Assembly (NCBI GenBank): GCA_003344405.1 | Contig: NOWV01000082.1 | Coordinates: 248,001-312,000 of the forward strand | Reading direction: 5' to 3' | Length of the DNA stretch: 64,000 nt | From: Trichoplax sp. H2 | Lineage: Eukaryota; Placozoa; Uniplacotomia; Trichoplacea | Shown here: positions 48,946-62,879 of the stretch, piece after piece | How the letters are laid out: each line of letters begins with the position of its first letter | Numbering within the stretch: position 1 is the stretch's first letter | Translations under genes and position numbers: made by a program | Notes under the pieces: generated by a model | What the model was told of the DNA's origin: nothing | Database searches by the model: none | What the model saw: the letters and a program-made list of their open reading frames with translations, nothing else

Positions 48946-51900
48946 GGAGTGTGTGTGTAGGTAAAGACGTGGGTATACTTCAAAGTGTGTATACAGATAC
49001 TCCACCGTACAATCCGTCGGACAAAGAGTATAAAAGTCGAAAGTTTTTAAAGGTGCGTAGTATGGGTTAGTGATGGATAAATAATTAATCTGCAAGTGAT
49101 ATTTATCATATTACAGTCATTGTTATTGTGCTAATAGCTTATCATAATCTAATATACGACATAAGCTATTGCTTAAAATATACATGAAATATTTACTAAC
49201 AACGGTAACCAGCTGCTCTATTTTAATCCATTTGTGAATGAATTTGCTTAAAACTGTAAGGCAATAATATCTTTAGCAAATCAAATATCTTACATACATA
49301 AATAATATGATATTAATATAGGAAATGATTGATTTAGGAATAATTAAATAACAATATTGATACTATTGACCATATTTAGTAAATATTTTGGTAAGATAGC
49401 TTAATGTTAATGTTTTGATCAATCTATCGGTGCTAAATTATTGAAGGTATCGTTCTACCTTGCCTTGAGTATCATTTGGCAACTCACATTTTCCGCTGAA
49501 ATGCGAGATGTTGTCCAATACTTGGAAAGTGTATTTATGACCGGAAATTGCATAATTAATTGTATACAATAATTATATTTTTATGCTTCTATCTAAACAT
49601 TGATCTTACAATAATTATTTCCTACTTTGAGATACTCCAATTTATAATTAATGCTTACTAGTCTCATCAAAAGATATTCAATTGTCCTTGTATTCTCACT
49701 ACTTACGATTATTTTTAGCTAAATAGATCTATTTTTGTTAGTTCCGCAAAGTAAATTAGGAGACATATTCTAAATGAAAACAGCATAATATCAATGTAAT
49801 AGTTTCTTTGGAAAACACGTGTAGAATAAATTTTGAAGGTAATTGCAGAAGTGATGCTTCCTATTTGGTATCTATGAAATACTACTGCCTTAAACTACAT
49901 TATCAAATAAATAGTGATATAGTATCATATTTTGGGTAAATTTAAAGTTCTCTCGAAGCTAGTTCTAATTCTATAACAACCAGGAAAAATTTTTATTCTA
50001 TAACTTGCAGCTATATAAGATTTCTTCAAAGAAATGATAACATCAGTACTTATCTAAAATATTATAGACACGATGCTCTGTAATAATGTGCAGTGTACAG
50101 AATTATTGGTGTATATTAAATGTGAACTAAAAGTAACCTTAATTAACATTTGTAAATAAAAGGTAGTAGCACTATAGTGTGTCTAAGATAAACTCAGCAA
50201 TTAATCGATAAACTTGAGTGCATTTGATTACTAGCAATAATCATAGAAGTCTTTAATGAAAGGGACTGTAGCCAATATCAATAGTCATTTTAGCAATATG
50301 AACTCAATTTTAAATTATGATAGGAAGCGGGTCCCTTCACTAAGTTTACACTTTTTATTAATATTTATCGGCATTTGCTAATCGTTCAAGTAATATTAGA
50401 GCGGTCCTGCAGGCGAAGATTATCCCTAGAAATTTTAGTTAACACCTTGTAATTTACGATACGATATGCTAATTAATGAGTGATTTGAACAACTAAATGA
50501 TTGATTTAAAGTCAATGCGAAATCGGCTAGTTGGAAATTAAAACTATTATACGACGAATATATTGTTGTGTAATATCCTTTTTGCTAAAGTATCTTCAAA
50601 AATAATAAAAAAAGAACTACAGTTTCTTGTAAACTTCGCTTTGTTACATAAATTAGGTTCGTCTTACAATTACCAAAAATTATCTAGCTGCAATCGGACT
50701 ATCATCAGTCAATCAAATAATATTAATGAGATTTTATGGGTATCACGCTGTTAGCAGTTTCTGACTGAAGAATCATGATCTCGGTACCGGTACCTAGACG
50801 AGCATAGACAAACTGAGCCAACCTAGACTCTATTAACTTAAAATTGCACCATATTCCGTGGAATTTCTACAAATTTTACCAGTCTAAGTTATTACGCGAA
50901 AATTCATCAATTATGTGTAATTGTTACAGAATGATTCTTATGTAACGCAATCGTATATTGTCAATTAAGTCACATAATCAGTTCTAAATTTTCTTTAATG
51001 CGATCTGTTCCTAATTTATGCTTCTGATTAAAGTATCACAATACAAATCTCGTGGTACTCACATACTTGGTTGGCACAATCTATTCATGTCTCGAATCTT
51101 AATATAAACATGTCAATGTAATTGCTACAATATGTACTATAATCATATTCTACAGATAGACACCCATAACAATCTTACAATTAAACGTGCAATTTATCTA
51201 TTTCCGCATAATTCTATAATTTAATGTTAATCAAATTTGGGGCTGTACTACAGTCTAATTCGTAAGTCTAAAGTAAACAGCGATAAGGTATTTTAAGGTA
51301 GAATTTTCGGGCTTTACACTCAAAATTGTTATTTATGAGATTGCACCCACGAACTAGTAAATGAACGTTAATACGTCTTTAGCGTCGGCCATAAACGAAC
51401 GGTATCTAAATTTAAATTTTTTTATAATTTCGTTAGCGTACAAGTTAGATTATATTTAGGCTTCTAAAGTTTGCTTTGTAAGCAATCGATAATTGACTAA
51501 CATCCTATCCAACTGTAGTACATGAAATCCAAGTCATATAAGATCGAATTATGGGATCGAGCACAGAATTGCTCGCCTATTAAGGGTTTTAACGTAGGTT
51601 ATTTTTCGTCTTATGCACTAATAACATGCAATGGACATCATTTTTTTAATTAATTTGACTATGATTTAAAATTCGGAAGACCCAATCTAAGTAACAGCCG
51701 ACAGGAATCTTATTCACAAGCTATAAATTTTGAAATTATTAATGCGGATTATGTTTGTAGCCAATTATAGCACTAATTATTACGTAAGTATATAAAATTC
51801 TCAAAGCTATTATATTATTTAGATATAATTTTTTAATTCCTGAATAGCCTATAATGTTCGAAAGGTTGTTTTCAAAAGATAGTTCGCAAATCTAATAATG

Positions 51901-53569
51901 CAGCACTAATACAGCTAAATACTTTTGTTCAAAAGCACTACAAATATTGAAGTGTTTAAGTTCTTTCTTCATAGTTAACAATATCACCCTTACATGCAGC
52001 ATAGCTGATATCAGTATATGAGCAGAGTGTTATATGATATTCTTGGCAATAGATTAAAAAGTAGAATAAATTTAACTGATTAAAAATTAACGTAGGGCAT
52101 TCGTCGTTTACAGTATTGCAATTAAGAGCGACTAATATGGTAACCGCTACGATATCTAAAGATCATTGTTTGATATTAATAGGAGCATTTCCATGCAATA
52201 AATAGATGACAAGATTCTTTATCACCCGTAAAGTATGCAACATAATGTAATGAAGATTAATTTTTAGAATTCTCCTTTAAGCTTTTATATTATTTTCATA
52301 AGTATTGCAGCTTTAAAAATAACTTAATTTGGTTTAACTTAGTATCGTAACATATTGTAAACCCGACTCCTCTATTCGGGTTAGAACTTAAGAATATTCT
52401 GTAGCATAATTTTGATAAGAATATCGCGATATTAGATTGTAATTTATGTGATATATTTGGTCAGTATCATACTCATGCTTCATTCATGATAAAAACTTGT
52501 AGCCCATTTTGATTAAAATATACAGTAGAAATAATGTTACTTCGTTATTGAATACAGTGCAAACCCAAACGTTTCGATATAGGTTTTAATTAAGATTGTT
52601 AGTCTGTCTTAGTCTTTTTTATAGGTCTATATTATATAATGAAGAAAAGTATAATTTGTAGATTTAGTAATACTGGGAATCTAGGGTACAATTTATCTGA
52701 TCATATGTATTTGATTGCTAGTTTTTTTTGGAATACTTTAGAATAGTAATTTGATAGTCTGATATCATCAACTGCTCTGCGTAGCATACGCATGTAAAAG
52801 GCGACGTAGTTCAGTAGAAACGTAGTTCAAGCCTTAGTTCAAGATAGAAAATGGGGAATGAGATTTTCCTAAATTCATGAGTAAATCATATTTTACGTTG
52901 GTAGTTTGATTGGTTGAGACAATAAATTTTGCTCTTATTGTAATTTTTAATTGATTTTTACAAGTTATTCGCTAAATTCTAAATAAACTGGTATTTTCCC
53001 GTAATTCTCCTAGTTTTGGGGTTTAAAAGTTGTTGGATTTACTTAAACTTTTACGTCCGTTATTACTATAAAATATTCCTGTATCAAATTTTCCATGATT
53101 TCCATACAGTACTACCATGTATTATTGCCATAATAACCGAATTTATGAATTCCTGCCGAGTAATTCACATATACTTGTTTTATAAATTTAAGTTTGTGCA
53201 TCTTTATCACTTCATTTATCATCATATTTCATTCACACTAGTAAGGACTATGAATCTAAAGAATTCTTGTTATTATTGAGCTATTGTCTATAGGGTGCAC
53301 CCATCAGTAAGAGAATAATACTATTCTAGACTTCTCTTACAAAAATATTTTAGGTGCAATGAGTTTTGAATTTTATGAACATATGAAAATTCGGCTTTTC
53401 CTATTTTAGAATGCTAAGAATAGCATTTTTGTGGCCGTATTAATTTCGTCATATTTTATTATTTTTTTATCGAACGTCGAAGATATTATTAATTAATTGA
53501 GATAAAACTATTATTTTATTAACTATAATTAAGCCAATTTTACCTTGAAATTTTGTATCATTAAAACGT

Positions 53570-53672
53570 TTACAATACATTCAAAATGAGCAAATAACCA
53601 CCACGTTGCTGGCACTCTGATGCTATTGTCTTCTGTCGCACATCATTTCTAACAGTAGCAATTGAGGCTCGA
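53570..53672 (-). other. Exon-like fragment, unassigned
   Basis: After cttgtgacag the minus strand is open for 34 codons (RASIATVRNDVRQKTIASEC, then QQRGGYLLILNVL) to a stop at 53570-53572. No partner exon was found and the peptide is not recognised. It may be chance. Confidence 0.15.
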
Positions 53673-55201
53673 CTGTCACAAGATTGGAACTAAAAATGAA
53701 AATGTAAACTACTTCACTCAAGGATAGGGTACTAACTTGTTGTCATATATAGTGCATTTCTTTTTATGCTAACGTATACTGGTGTCAAATACTACTACAT
53801 CGCAGACAATTACATAATTAATCATGGTTTGTCATGAAATGCGTATTACTGAAGTTATAGAGAGATATGCAGACTTACTAACTATATTATACGATTAAAG
53901 TTATCTTTGCATGTATTCTCATATCAGTATATTTAATAAAGTAAATTATTGTGATCCAACAAAGTAAAAAGGGTATATTTATGAGAGCACACAGTAGATA
54001 ATGCAGGATTTATGTTAATAATTATAATCTCATAATCTATGAAAGTAGATTATAAATAAGAAAAAGACATTTAGAATACGATGTATACATTTAACTTCAA
54101 CGATAAAATTATTCTTCATTCTCCTTAATATTTGCTATCTTCCTGCTAAGTACTATGTGTACAGTAAAATTTTACTGTTACAGTGGTTAAAAAATTAAAA
54201 TTTGATAGGTTGTACGTTACTCTATAATTATAATTCTAATATCGACAATAGAAATTGTAGTTACGTGATCATACATCTATGCATCTTTGTTAAATAAATT
54301 ATAGTGGTTTCAGGATTTTAAAAGATAGGTCAAATAATACTAGTGCTATAATCAAAATTTTTACAAATTCCCATGATTTCTAAATGATTACTAAATCGAT
54401 TGTTTCGCCCAATTCAAAGACGGCGCATAGTATGATGATTTTTTACTTCAAACTGAGCTTTATAAGCAGCATATACCATAAAGAAATTTCATCCTTTTAA
54501 TAAGTTAAATTAACAAAGTGACAGCCAATGTAAACATGCAATAGCCTCCTTTTTATTCCAAGGAGTTGGATGACATTCTCATAAATCACTGTAGCCTTCT
54601 TCAAAACCCTCGAGTAAGTAAATTTTTATACATAGGATAAAATTTTGATATCATAGTCTTTTTATCCTGTCTTTAGCTCGTATTGCATATAATGTAGCGC
54701 CGTTATAAAACACGAAAACCTGGTATCATCATCATGTAGGTTAATTATTAGTTCACTGGCACATCTGGAAGTTATTTTGTAATTTTATTCGTTTTTGGCG
54801 ATTAAGCTTATACAATTATTAACGGATGAGAACATTATAATTATAGCAATCAACACTTGAACATTTTGAGTTCATTAAGTATACTCAGGATAATTTCATA
54901 CTTCTCAACATTTTATTGCTCCGTGTACAATGTGGCAGTAATTACTTGACTTGGTTATACACCAGTCATGTCAAAATATTTATTAATTGAGGGGCTTTAA
55001 GGCAAGGAACGTAGAAATTGCGAAATTGATATAAACTAATAATTAAAAGACGGAACTACAATTTAAATGTGAGGTACAGCATATGAGATGACTACAGATA
55101 TCAATTTTAGGTAAAGTTATTATACTAGACTGTCATTCTGGAAGCTACTGCAGTTATGATCTAGAATAACAAGCGGAGCTTATTCTATTAATGCAGCGGT
55201 T

Positions 55202-57106
55202 CTACTTTCCTTCATAAATTATTGGAGGGGGCTGTTTATATTCCCTTTTTCTATTTATCGAACGCAATTCATCTTTTAAAGCTGATTTTGCAGAGCGATC
55301 TTGATCTCCAAACCTTGGTAATCCAAGAAATAATTTTTTCTTCTGATCATAGCTTGTCGACATATCTTTAGTAAATCTTTCGCTGCTACGCCTTTTTAAC
55401 ATGGCCATTGGTATTTCGTTACCGGATTCCAAATATACTGTTGGGACGTCAACAAACCCACCACTTGCTAATCCAGTTGAGTCCAAGTTCCAAATTGGTA
55501 GATTATATTTTCCAAAAGCCTTACTATCAGGTGTACTTTGGGCGAAAGAAAGTTGATAATCAAGACTTGAGGGTTCTGTCATGCTTGTTAGATAAGCTAT
55601 ATCTTCTGGCATCGTGTACATTTCAGGCCCATAATTGTATAATTGCCTAGCTAACAGATTGTCCCTAGGGACAATAGTTTGCTTTGTCCCTGTTAGAAAT
55701 TAATTATTCATCACTTTAACGAAGCGATATATCAGGTTTCTTTTAAAATTGAGTACAGTATACGCTGGACAATTCAAAACTAACAAAAATTATAAACAAT
55801 AACAAGAAATACTTACAAGCATCCCTTTTGTGCAAATTGATACTAGGTAGCCCATACAGCTTAGGTTCGTTATCTCTGTTGCTAAATGTAAGAGTAGGCA
55901 TTCGAAATTCCATGCGTTTACTATCTCTCTTACCAAACATAATGGGGGGTATATTTTGTCGGATACTTTCACTATTTCTCTTACCAAACATAATGGGGGG
56001 TATATTTTGTCGGATACTTTCACTATTTCTCTTACCAAACGTAATGGAGGGTATACCTTGTTGGATACTTTTACCATTTCTCTTACCGAACGTAATAGAG
56101 GGTATACCTTGTTGGATGCTTTCACTATTTCTCTTACCAAACGTAATAGAGGGTATACCTTGTTGGGTACTTGCACTATTTCTCTTGCCAAACGTAATAG
56201 AGGGTATACCTTGTTGGGTACTTGCACTATTTCTCTTGCCAAACGTAATAGAGGGTATACCTTGTTGGGTGCTTTCACTATTTCTCTTACCAAACGTAAT
56301 AGAGGGTATACCTTGTTGGGTGCTTTCACTATTTCTCTTACCAAACATAATAGATGGCATTCCTTGTTGGATGCTTTCACTATTTCTTCTATCAAGGACA
56401 TCAGAATTGTGAGATTGTCTGCTTACTTTGATATCTGAAATCAAGAAAGAAATCGTACATTAAATTTTTATTGCTTAACTAGTCTACATTATGAATATAT
56501 GCATTCGGTAATGATTGCACCCTTTCATGAATGCAGTATAAATACAATAGTAACTGTAAGCTTCCTCTGCTACTCGACATCATAGTTATCTTATATTATA
56601 GAATGAATTTATGTATTCAAAATTTTCATTTACTCAAGTCTAGAATGTAAATATGCAAATTCTGGTAATAATAGTATCGTTTTAGTAGTACACTGTAGAA
56701 CCGAAAAGATCACTTATTACCTTCTAAATTTCTCCTACCAAAGCCTAGAGGAATAAATGTTGGTTGTTCACGCAAAGTGTGTCTCTTAGCTGATGATATA
56801 AAACGAGCATTTCCTAATAATTATGAAGTAATCTTTTAAGAGACTTGCTTTGCACGTTCGATATCAAAAAAGAGTAATCGATTTTATAACTTTTTAGAAC
56901 CATAATTACTTCAATGAGTAACTAACTGTAGATAGAATAGTTTAGATCGAAAATTGTTTACTATTTAAGATTACTACGTTATGCTTTAATATATCATGAT
57001 GCCAATTTATTCTAAACAGGTATTATTTTATTTTACCTGGCGTAGTAGCAACCACTACCGCGATCATGAGGATAGTGTAAGATAGGAAAATCGAATTCGT
57101 TGCCAT
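55202..57106 (-). CDS. Multi-copy amidated-peptide precursor (PSITF-amide type), unassigned family
   Basis: Four exons, 422 aa, all phase 1: 57037-57106, 56721-56813, 55817-56434 and 55202-55689 (TAG 55202-55204). Exon 1 is a signal peptide (SIFLSYTILMIAVVVATTP). Exon 2 carries one peptide between basic sites, HTLREQPTFIPLGFGRR. Exon 3 holds eleven units of exactly 17 codons: nine end FGKR (one QGMPSIMF, six QGIPSITF, two QNIPPIMF); the last two, ending MPTLTFSNR and LPSINLHKR, have lost the amidation glycine. Exon 4 has a longer spacer with weaker echoes (NEIPMAMLKRR, LGLPRFGDQDR) and ends KREYKQPPPIIYEGK-stop, a possible terminal amidated peptide. Signal peptide, dibasic sites and G-K-R make a secreted, processed, C-terminally amidated neuropeptide or hormone likely. 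I do not recognise the consensus [GN][IM]P[SP]I[TM]F-amide as a named insect family. Recent tandem amplification is evident from near-identical repeats. Confidence 0.85.
55824..56384 (-). repeat. Eleven tandem 51-bp coding repeats
   Basis: In-frame units of 51 bases inside exon 3 of the peptide precursor. Units 2-7 are nearly identical; units 8 and 9 are close copies of each other; units 10 and 11 are strongly diverged but keep the 51-base length. Confidence 0.95.
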
Positions 57107-57247
57107 AACTGGAGTTTAGTAGGCTTTCTTAGTTAAAATTCAAATATGCGACTCGCTGTCTTTGGATGAGGTAAAATTTTGATTTTTCTATCGCCGTACA
57201 ATAAGGAGTACGCTCGATTTTAAAACTATCGTAGCAGTTGGTATGTA

Positions 57248-57254
57248 TTATATA
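57248..57254 (-). promoter_or_regulatory. Possible TATA box of the PSITF-amide gene
   Basis: TATATAA on the minus strand about 140 bases before the ATG, consistent with a short 5' UTR. Confidence 0.35.
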
Positions 57255-59513
57255 AGGTATCGTAAACTTTACCCAAATTAATATTATTTTTATTAGTATT
57301 ATTATAATTAATTAGAAGCAGAACAGATGGCAAACTAATTAAAAGATCACTACAGTCAATTGAGCAATTATGAGGATTAGAATGACGCAGATAGTTATGT
57401 ATATTGCGTGATTGAAGTTGATAAACCTAATACGTGTAAATCATTCTGATTAGATATCATGTTACTGCGTATCGGATAGCTAAAAATCAATAAAATATGC
57501 CTGATGGCTGGTAAATTACCATTCCTAACTTATTTGCATCCTATAATGTATTAAAGCATAACAAGAGTTTAATAATTGACTTTGGTATATTTGATGTGAT
57601 TATCTATGCGAATATAAATAATCTCGATATTTATTTCATTTCTTCTCTTATGTCAGAAAAGCTATTTTTGGGTAGTTCTCAGTAATAGCTAAATCTATGC
57701 TATTTATTCATATTGTAATAATTTATTGAATATTAACTTCGTTGATTGGATCATATTCTACCAAAACCTAAATTGCTAAATCGGTATAATTACAGATTAC
57801 CTAACGTTAAAATAAATTGCTAATTATAAGTAGATAAATGAGTATCTAAAAGGAATGGAAATATCAAATCAAAACATGTTTTTCTATCCTTACTTCCTCT
57901 TATTAATTAATCCTATTTTACAGCAAAAACAATAATACCCATGTAATAATGATTTTAATTAGTGAAAACTATCTTTTAATGAACATTAAAGTGGCTACTA
58001 CAAAACTCAAAACAATCTATTCAATAATTATGATTTACTAGCTATTTATATAGTAAAATTGACTAATATTAGAAATGGCAAGCATACAATGCCAATTTTT
58101 ATCTTGAAAATTACTTCTATGTAAATGCTATTTTCGTTTTTAATTAGTGACTGCTTATAGTACAATTTGCTCTAAGATATATTATTACCGTAGTTAGTGA
58201 TGACAATTCGTTGTTGTTTATTAAATTTTCGCCATTCGATTCGCATTGCATTCTTTATCTAATAATTAGCAAAGAATTTTCTTATAGTTGCAAAAATTAC
58301 ATATCATTAATCTCAGATTCCTTCATTTCAAGTTTCTATGGATAAAATACATGATATTCTTATATAATTCTGGTGCAGACTAATTTCTTCATACCATTAT
58401 AGACTAGATAACATTAGTATTTCTATCTCCTAAAAATAATTCGAAGTCTTTCTTATGAAATGCATCATCTAAGCAATGGATTATTGTTAATTGAATAAAA
58501 GCTGAATATAAACGAAACCTTCTTATGCAGACGTAAGACTGTCTAATTCAATTATAATTATACACAAAATACAAAAAGCTACTATTCATTATAAAGTTAT
58601 TATATGATGGCTATTAGTGACATGTGTGCGGTTCGACTACGGTAAATCATGGCAATATTCCATTAGTTAAACATAACATATTATTTGACCATACTTTAAC
58701 ATACTAATACTTAATCGTTCTATAAGTACTGACTTCTACTTTAGTCTTTGTCATAGTCTTGATTCTTCTCTACAGTATGTCGGCATTTAATGTTCACCTC
58801 ATCTAACATATTTAAAAATCGAATAACATTTTAGTATTTAAGTTACTATTCTATAACTTTTATTTTTTCCACTATTTATTTAAGCTAATAGATTCAGCAT
58901 CTTATGCTATTGCATTGTTTTGCCACATGTTACTGTATTTCCGCCTTAGCAAACAATTAAAACGCTTGAACTTTGCCTTAATTTTATTAATAGGCAACTA
59001 TTTCTCAATTACACAAGCACCTTCTAAAATGACTAAAATACCAGTTCGTCATCACTAAATCCTGTCAACCTGTAATCTGATGAATAATTACCGAGTGACT
59101 ATTTTTAATGGTGCGCAAGACTTTACGGTTTTATAATAACATAAGTTTTTGCATTGATACTTTTACCTAAGGGGAAATTAATGTACAGTAGTGCTAGTTT
59201 CCTAATGTTTTAAGGTATTGCAGCAAATATTGGATCTCATCAAGATCGGTATATTTCAAATCTAATTACTCTGTGCGTATATAAAAATGCAATTGATGAA
59301 TTTCGTTTTGTTAACAATATCATATAATAAGTTTCAGGTTACATTATTGTTATATTCATCAACTACAATTGATCTTCTTTCTGAAGAATCTGCAGCTCGA
59401 CTGCCTTGCTTATCTATTGTTAGTAAATGCATTCTCTATTGTTACAAGCTAGGGATACCTCTAACTTGCAATCAGTACTGAGAATATTTTTCCTTTATCC
59501 CATATTACTAAAA

Positions 59514-59543
59514 ATTGGAATACCGATCAGTTGGTATTCCAAT
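59514..59543. repeat. Perfect 11-bp inverted repeat
   Basis: attggaatacc, loop gatcagtt, ggtattccaat. Confidence 0.85.
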
Positions 59544-60034
59544 GTTAGATTAAATGAAGGCAAAATACAATGAGGCTTCCAATCTTACTATGAGATCATA
59601 ATTTCTTTATTAATGGTGAGATCACGGTTTAAATAGGATTAGGTGTTTAGAAAGCAGGCTTGGTTACACGAGGTACTTCGTCTTTAACAATTAGGCCAAA
59701 TAAATGTGCTAAAGCAACTCAATTTGTACCGATCAAGTTAGTTTAATCCTCTTCAATTGACTGCGTTACTATTAAACTGCTTAATTCCTGAATATAAAGT
59801 AGTGAACATATGTTAGGTTATCGTACTAGGATATTTCATCCAAATTTAGAAGCTGTATTTTCAATTTCCAAAATCATTCACAGTGATTAATAAGGTCTAG
59901 TTAAACTAGTTCGTAATTACTGTTTTAATCTGTATATTCCTAAATCAATAGCTGCTTATGCTTCAATGACCACTATCTATTAACTTATAGTTGAGAAACC
60001 CGTAAAAATTACTGACACGTATTTATACATTATA

Positions 60035-60105
60035 CATGTATGTAAATATAAAATATATACATATACGTATATATATATATGTATATATATATATATGCAT
60101 GCACA
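60035..60105. repeat. (TA)n-rich microsatellite
   Basis: tatacatatacgtatatata-type sequence with ATGCATGC at its right edge. Confidence 0.85.
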
Positions 60106-62879
60106 ATTTGAGCAATGTATGCATGCATAAATGTAAGATGAAAATCATCCATAATATATACGTCCCGGTAATTTACTTTTGTGACACTCATGGTTTTAAC
60201 ATGCTAGGATTTAGGGGAAAATGTAATTCTCAACTTGACTATGACGATGATACTCTAGGCTAAGAACTTTAGTATGTAATGCTAATGTAGAAAATTAGAG
60301 TTAACGGCTCCATATCAACTGATTTTGATCACAGATAGCAAAAAAATGATAGATATTAGCCTCTTACTCGTGCTATATAATTACAGTACATTATTATCTT
60401 TGTTTACTCTTTTAAACAAATAAACTACGTTACCGGTTGCTTACCATGTTAACTCAAAGGTATCAAGTTAGGTACTGTAATTTAATTTGTAATTTGTGAT
60501 AGTGATTAATAATTTTACTATAATATAAATCGTGTCCCAAAATTTACAAATCCTTTTTTGAAACGCTCTCATGCTTTATTCCATTACAGGTTTACTAAAA
60601 AATGCTGCTTAATAATACTCAATGTGGTTTACGATACAGTAGACTATGATTTCAAAAATTTGTCAACTATAGATAGCAAACAATTATTCTTATAAATGCT
60701 ATAAATAGAGTCTTCTAGAAGCTAGTAATAACAATGTGGTTAAATGCAGGTGCTAATTTAAAGTTATATTTTAGTATGTAGCTCATTTGTACACCCAATA
60801 TGAGGGCCTACAAGAGTAATGATCTAATTTTTTAAATAGCTTCATTCCAATCAAGAATCTTGAATATTTGAATACAATATAGTTGTAATTGATTCCAATT
60901 AATTGAATATATCTTTGTACGAATGTAGAAATTTTATTCAACGTCTATAACAATTTATAGATCTTTACAAGCTATTGTCATGTATATCAAATCAGCCTGG
61001 ATTGCAGATAGCGATATATAACTTGTATACAGTTTCATATTGAGTGTAGACACTTTTTATTTTACCTCTTTTAATTAAAAAGACTTTAAGCGCTATGATG
61101 TGAATGAAACACTGTGAATTTATTACGCAATGGACCATTTATAACAGATTAATTGCATGATTTTGCTTGTCTTATACAGAGGTTACAATATCATGTCCGG
61201 ACAACATTGCAGAACGGACACGTAGGTTTAACAAGCTTCCGATCAATAAGATCGTATTTACAACCAGTGCAAGTGCTTAAATTCTAAATTCTAAAAGCGA
61301 AACATATAGAAAGATCTTTACTTCATTAATATGTTGGATATATAATAATGTTTTATAATTAAATAATATTTCGTACTTTTTTTGAGAGTTGGGATTAAGT
61401 CATATGCTCCAATCGAAGTAGCTAGGTTCATTAAAATCTAGAACTTAAATTTACGATATATCTAAGAAGAAATGATCTTCAAAAATTATGATGGCTCTGT
61501 ATGGGATATTTTATCAAGAGATAATCACAGAGAATAATCTTAGCTTCAGTTTTTAGTATATTATTTAGAGATTGGTACTATAATGTAGTATCGTATGTGT
61601 GGAAGATAAATTTCACTCAAGCCTTTGATAGCAATTGGGCACTATATAAAGCATACTGCGTAGGCTCTGATGTACAGATTATAGCGAACTTGGATACTAC
61701 AAAATTCATATGCTATAGTTGTACTCTGATTACAGTGATAGCCTGCATAGCACGTATATAATTCTTCAAGTTAATATGCCTATGATGCAAATGTCAAAAC
61801 GTAAGGGTCAACTTTAGTGAAGGTGATTGTAAAGCGATGCCTAAGTTGTAAAACACATCATACTGCGCCAAATAAGTTCTTTCGGGCAAGTGCTTTTTAT
61901 TATAACATTATTTCTGCCAATATTATACTAATAAATGATTTATTTATACGGGTATAAATGTGCGAGTAACCTCAGATTTCGTGCAATGCGGTATCATGTT
62001 TTGTAAGATATTTTAGAAAGAAACTTATACAAAAGAAGTCTGGAGTTAGTTTTTATTAATATAATGTAACAAATTACTTAAAGAATAAACGACCAGCAAA
62101 TTAGGAATTAAATATCTGATTAATTTGAAATGACGATGAGATAAATTGTCATTTAGCATGAGATTGCTTGAAACTTTCTATTGCTCTTTAACTATCTGGC
62201 TAGAGCGTAAAATATTTCCAATACAGGATATCTTTGTGTATAAATCCAAGCTTAGAAATCCTACTTTTTCTTTATATTTTACAGATATTATCGTAATTAT
62301 CACATAAACGTATTTATTCTGTAACCTAAGTAAATAATTAATGTTTAGTATTATTAGCTCTGATTTTTACGATCAGTTTAACGTCAATACTAGATATTGA
62401 TATTTTACAGTGGTATCGAGACTGTGATGCATTGTATTGTTAAATTATCCCCTTTAGAAGGATTGCCCTTTTCGCCCTGTACTAGTATAAGTCACCTATG
62501 GGTTTTCTTAACTGTTAGTTTGTGAATTACAGTGTATCATATGTAGCACGACGAGATTAATGCAGTAAATGATCATTGCTTTATTAATTACTTCGTCTAA
62601 AATATTTCAAGATTATGTTTCTTTATTCATGTACCTAACATTGCAGTTTTTACGATAAGTATGAGATTATTAGCTACGTAGGACTTAGATCAGTTATTAT
62701 TTTTTTCATTTCTCGTAACTGACGGCATTTAAGCGTATAGCTATTTCGGCTATCATTATAAACTTAGAACTAATGAATTTCTTTTTACTGTCATATTTAA
62801 TGTTAATGTAGAATTCGTTATAAGATGCCTATTCATCTTTTGCAGATACATGAAAATTATTCTGCATAGTCAAAAGATT

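Larger units (their letters stand above)
46378..55201. other. Gene-poor stretch of 8.8 kb
   Basis: No gene could be supported. Donor-like and acceptor-like motifs were looked for on both strands; none bound a convincing open exon. Contents noted: a small inverted repeat at 48320-48340 (ataatgttt/aaacattat), a tandem duplication at 48.47-48.95 kb and one exon-like piece at 53570-53672 (-). Confidence 0.5.
57107..62879. other. Gene-poor stretch of 5.8 kb
   Basis: Lies between two minus-strand peptide genes. Nothing coding could be supported on either strand. Contents noted: a possible promoter at 57.25 kb, a hairpin at 59514-59543 and a (TA)n tract at 60.04-60.11 kb. Confidence 0.5.

Noticed and set aside
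55790-56438. Three further long ORFs over the peptide repeats, one minus and two plus
   Set aside because: A 51-bp repeat without stops is open in several frames. Only the FGKR frame has a signal peptide, phase-consistent exons and processing sites.
58621-58650. ggttcgac block resembling a tRNA T-arm
   Set aside because: No matching acceptor, D or anticodon arms around it. No tRNA or rRNA was found in the window.
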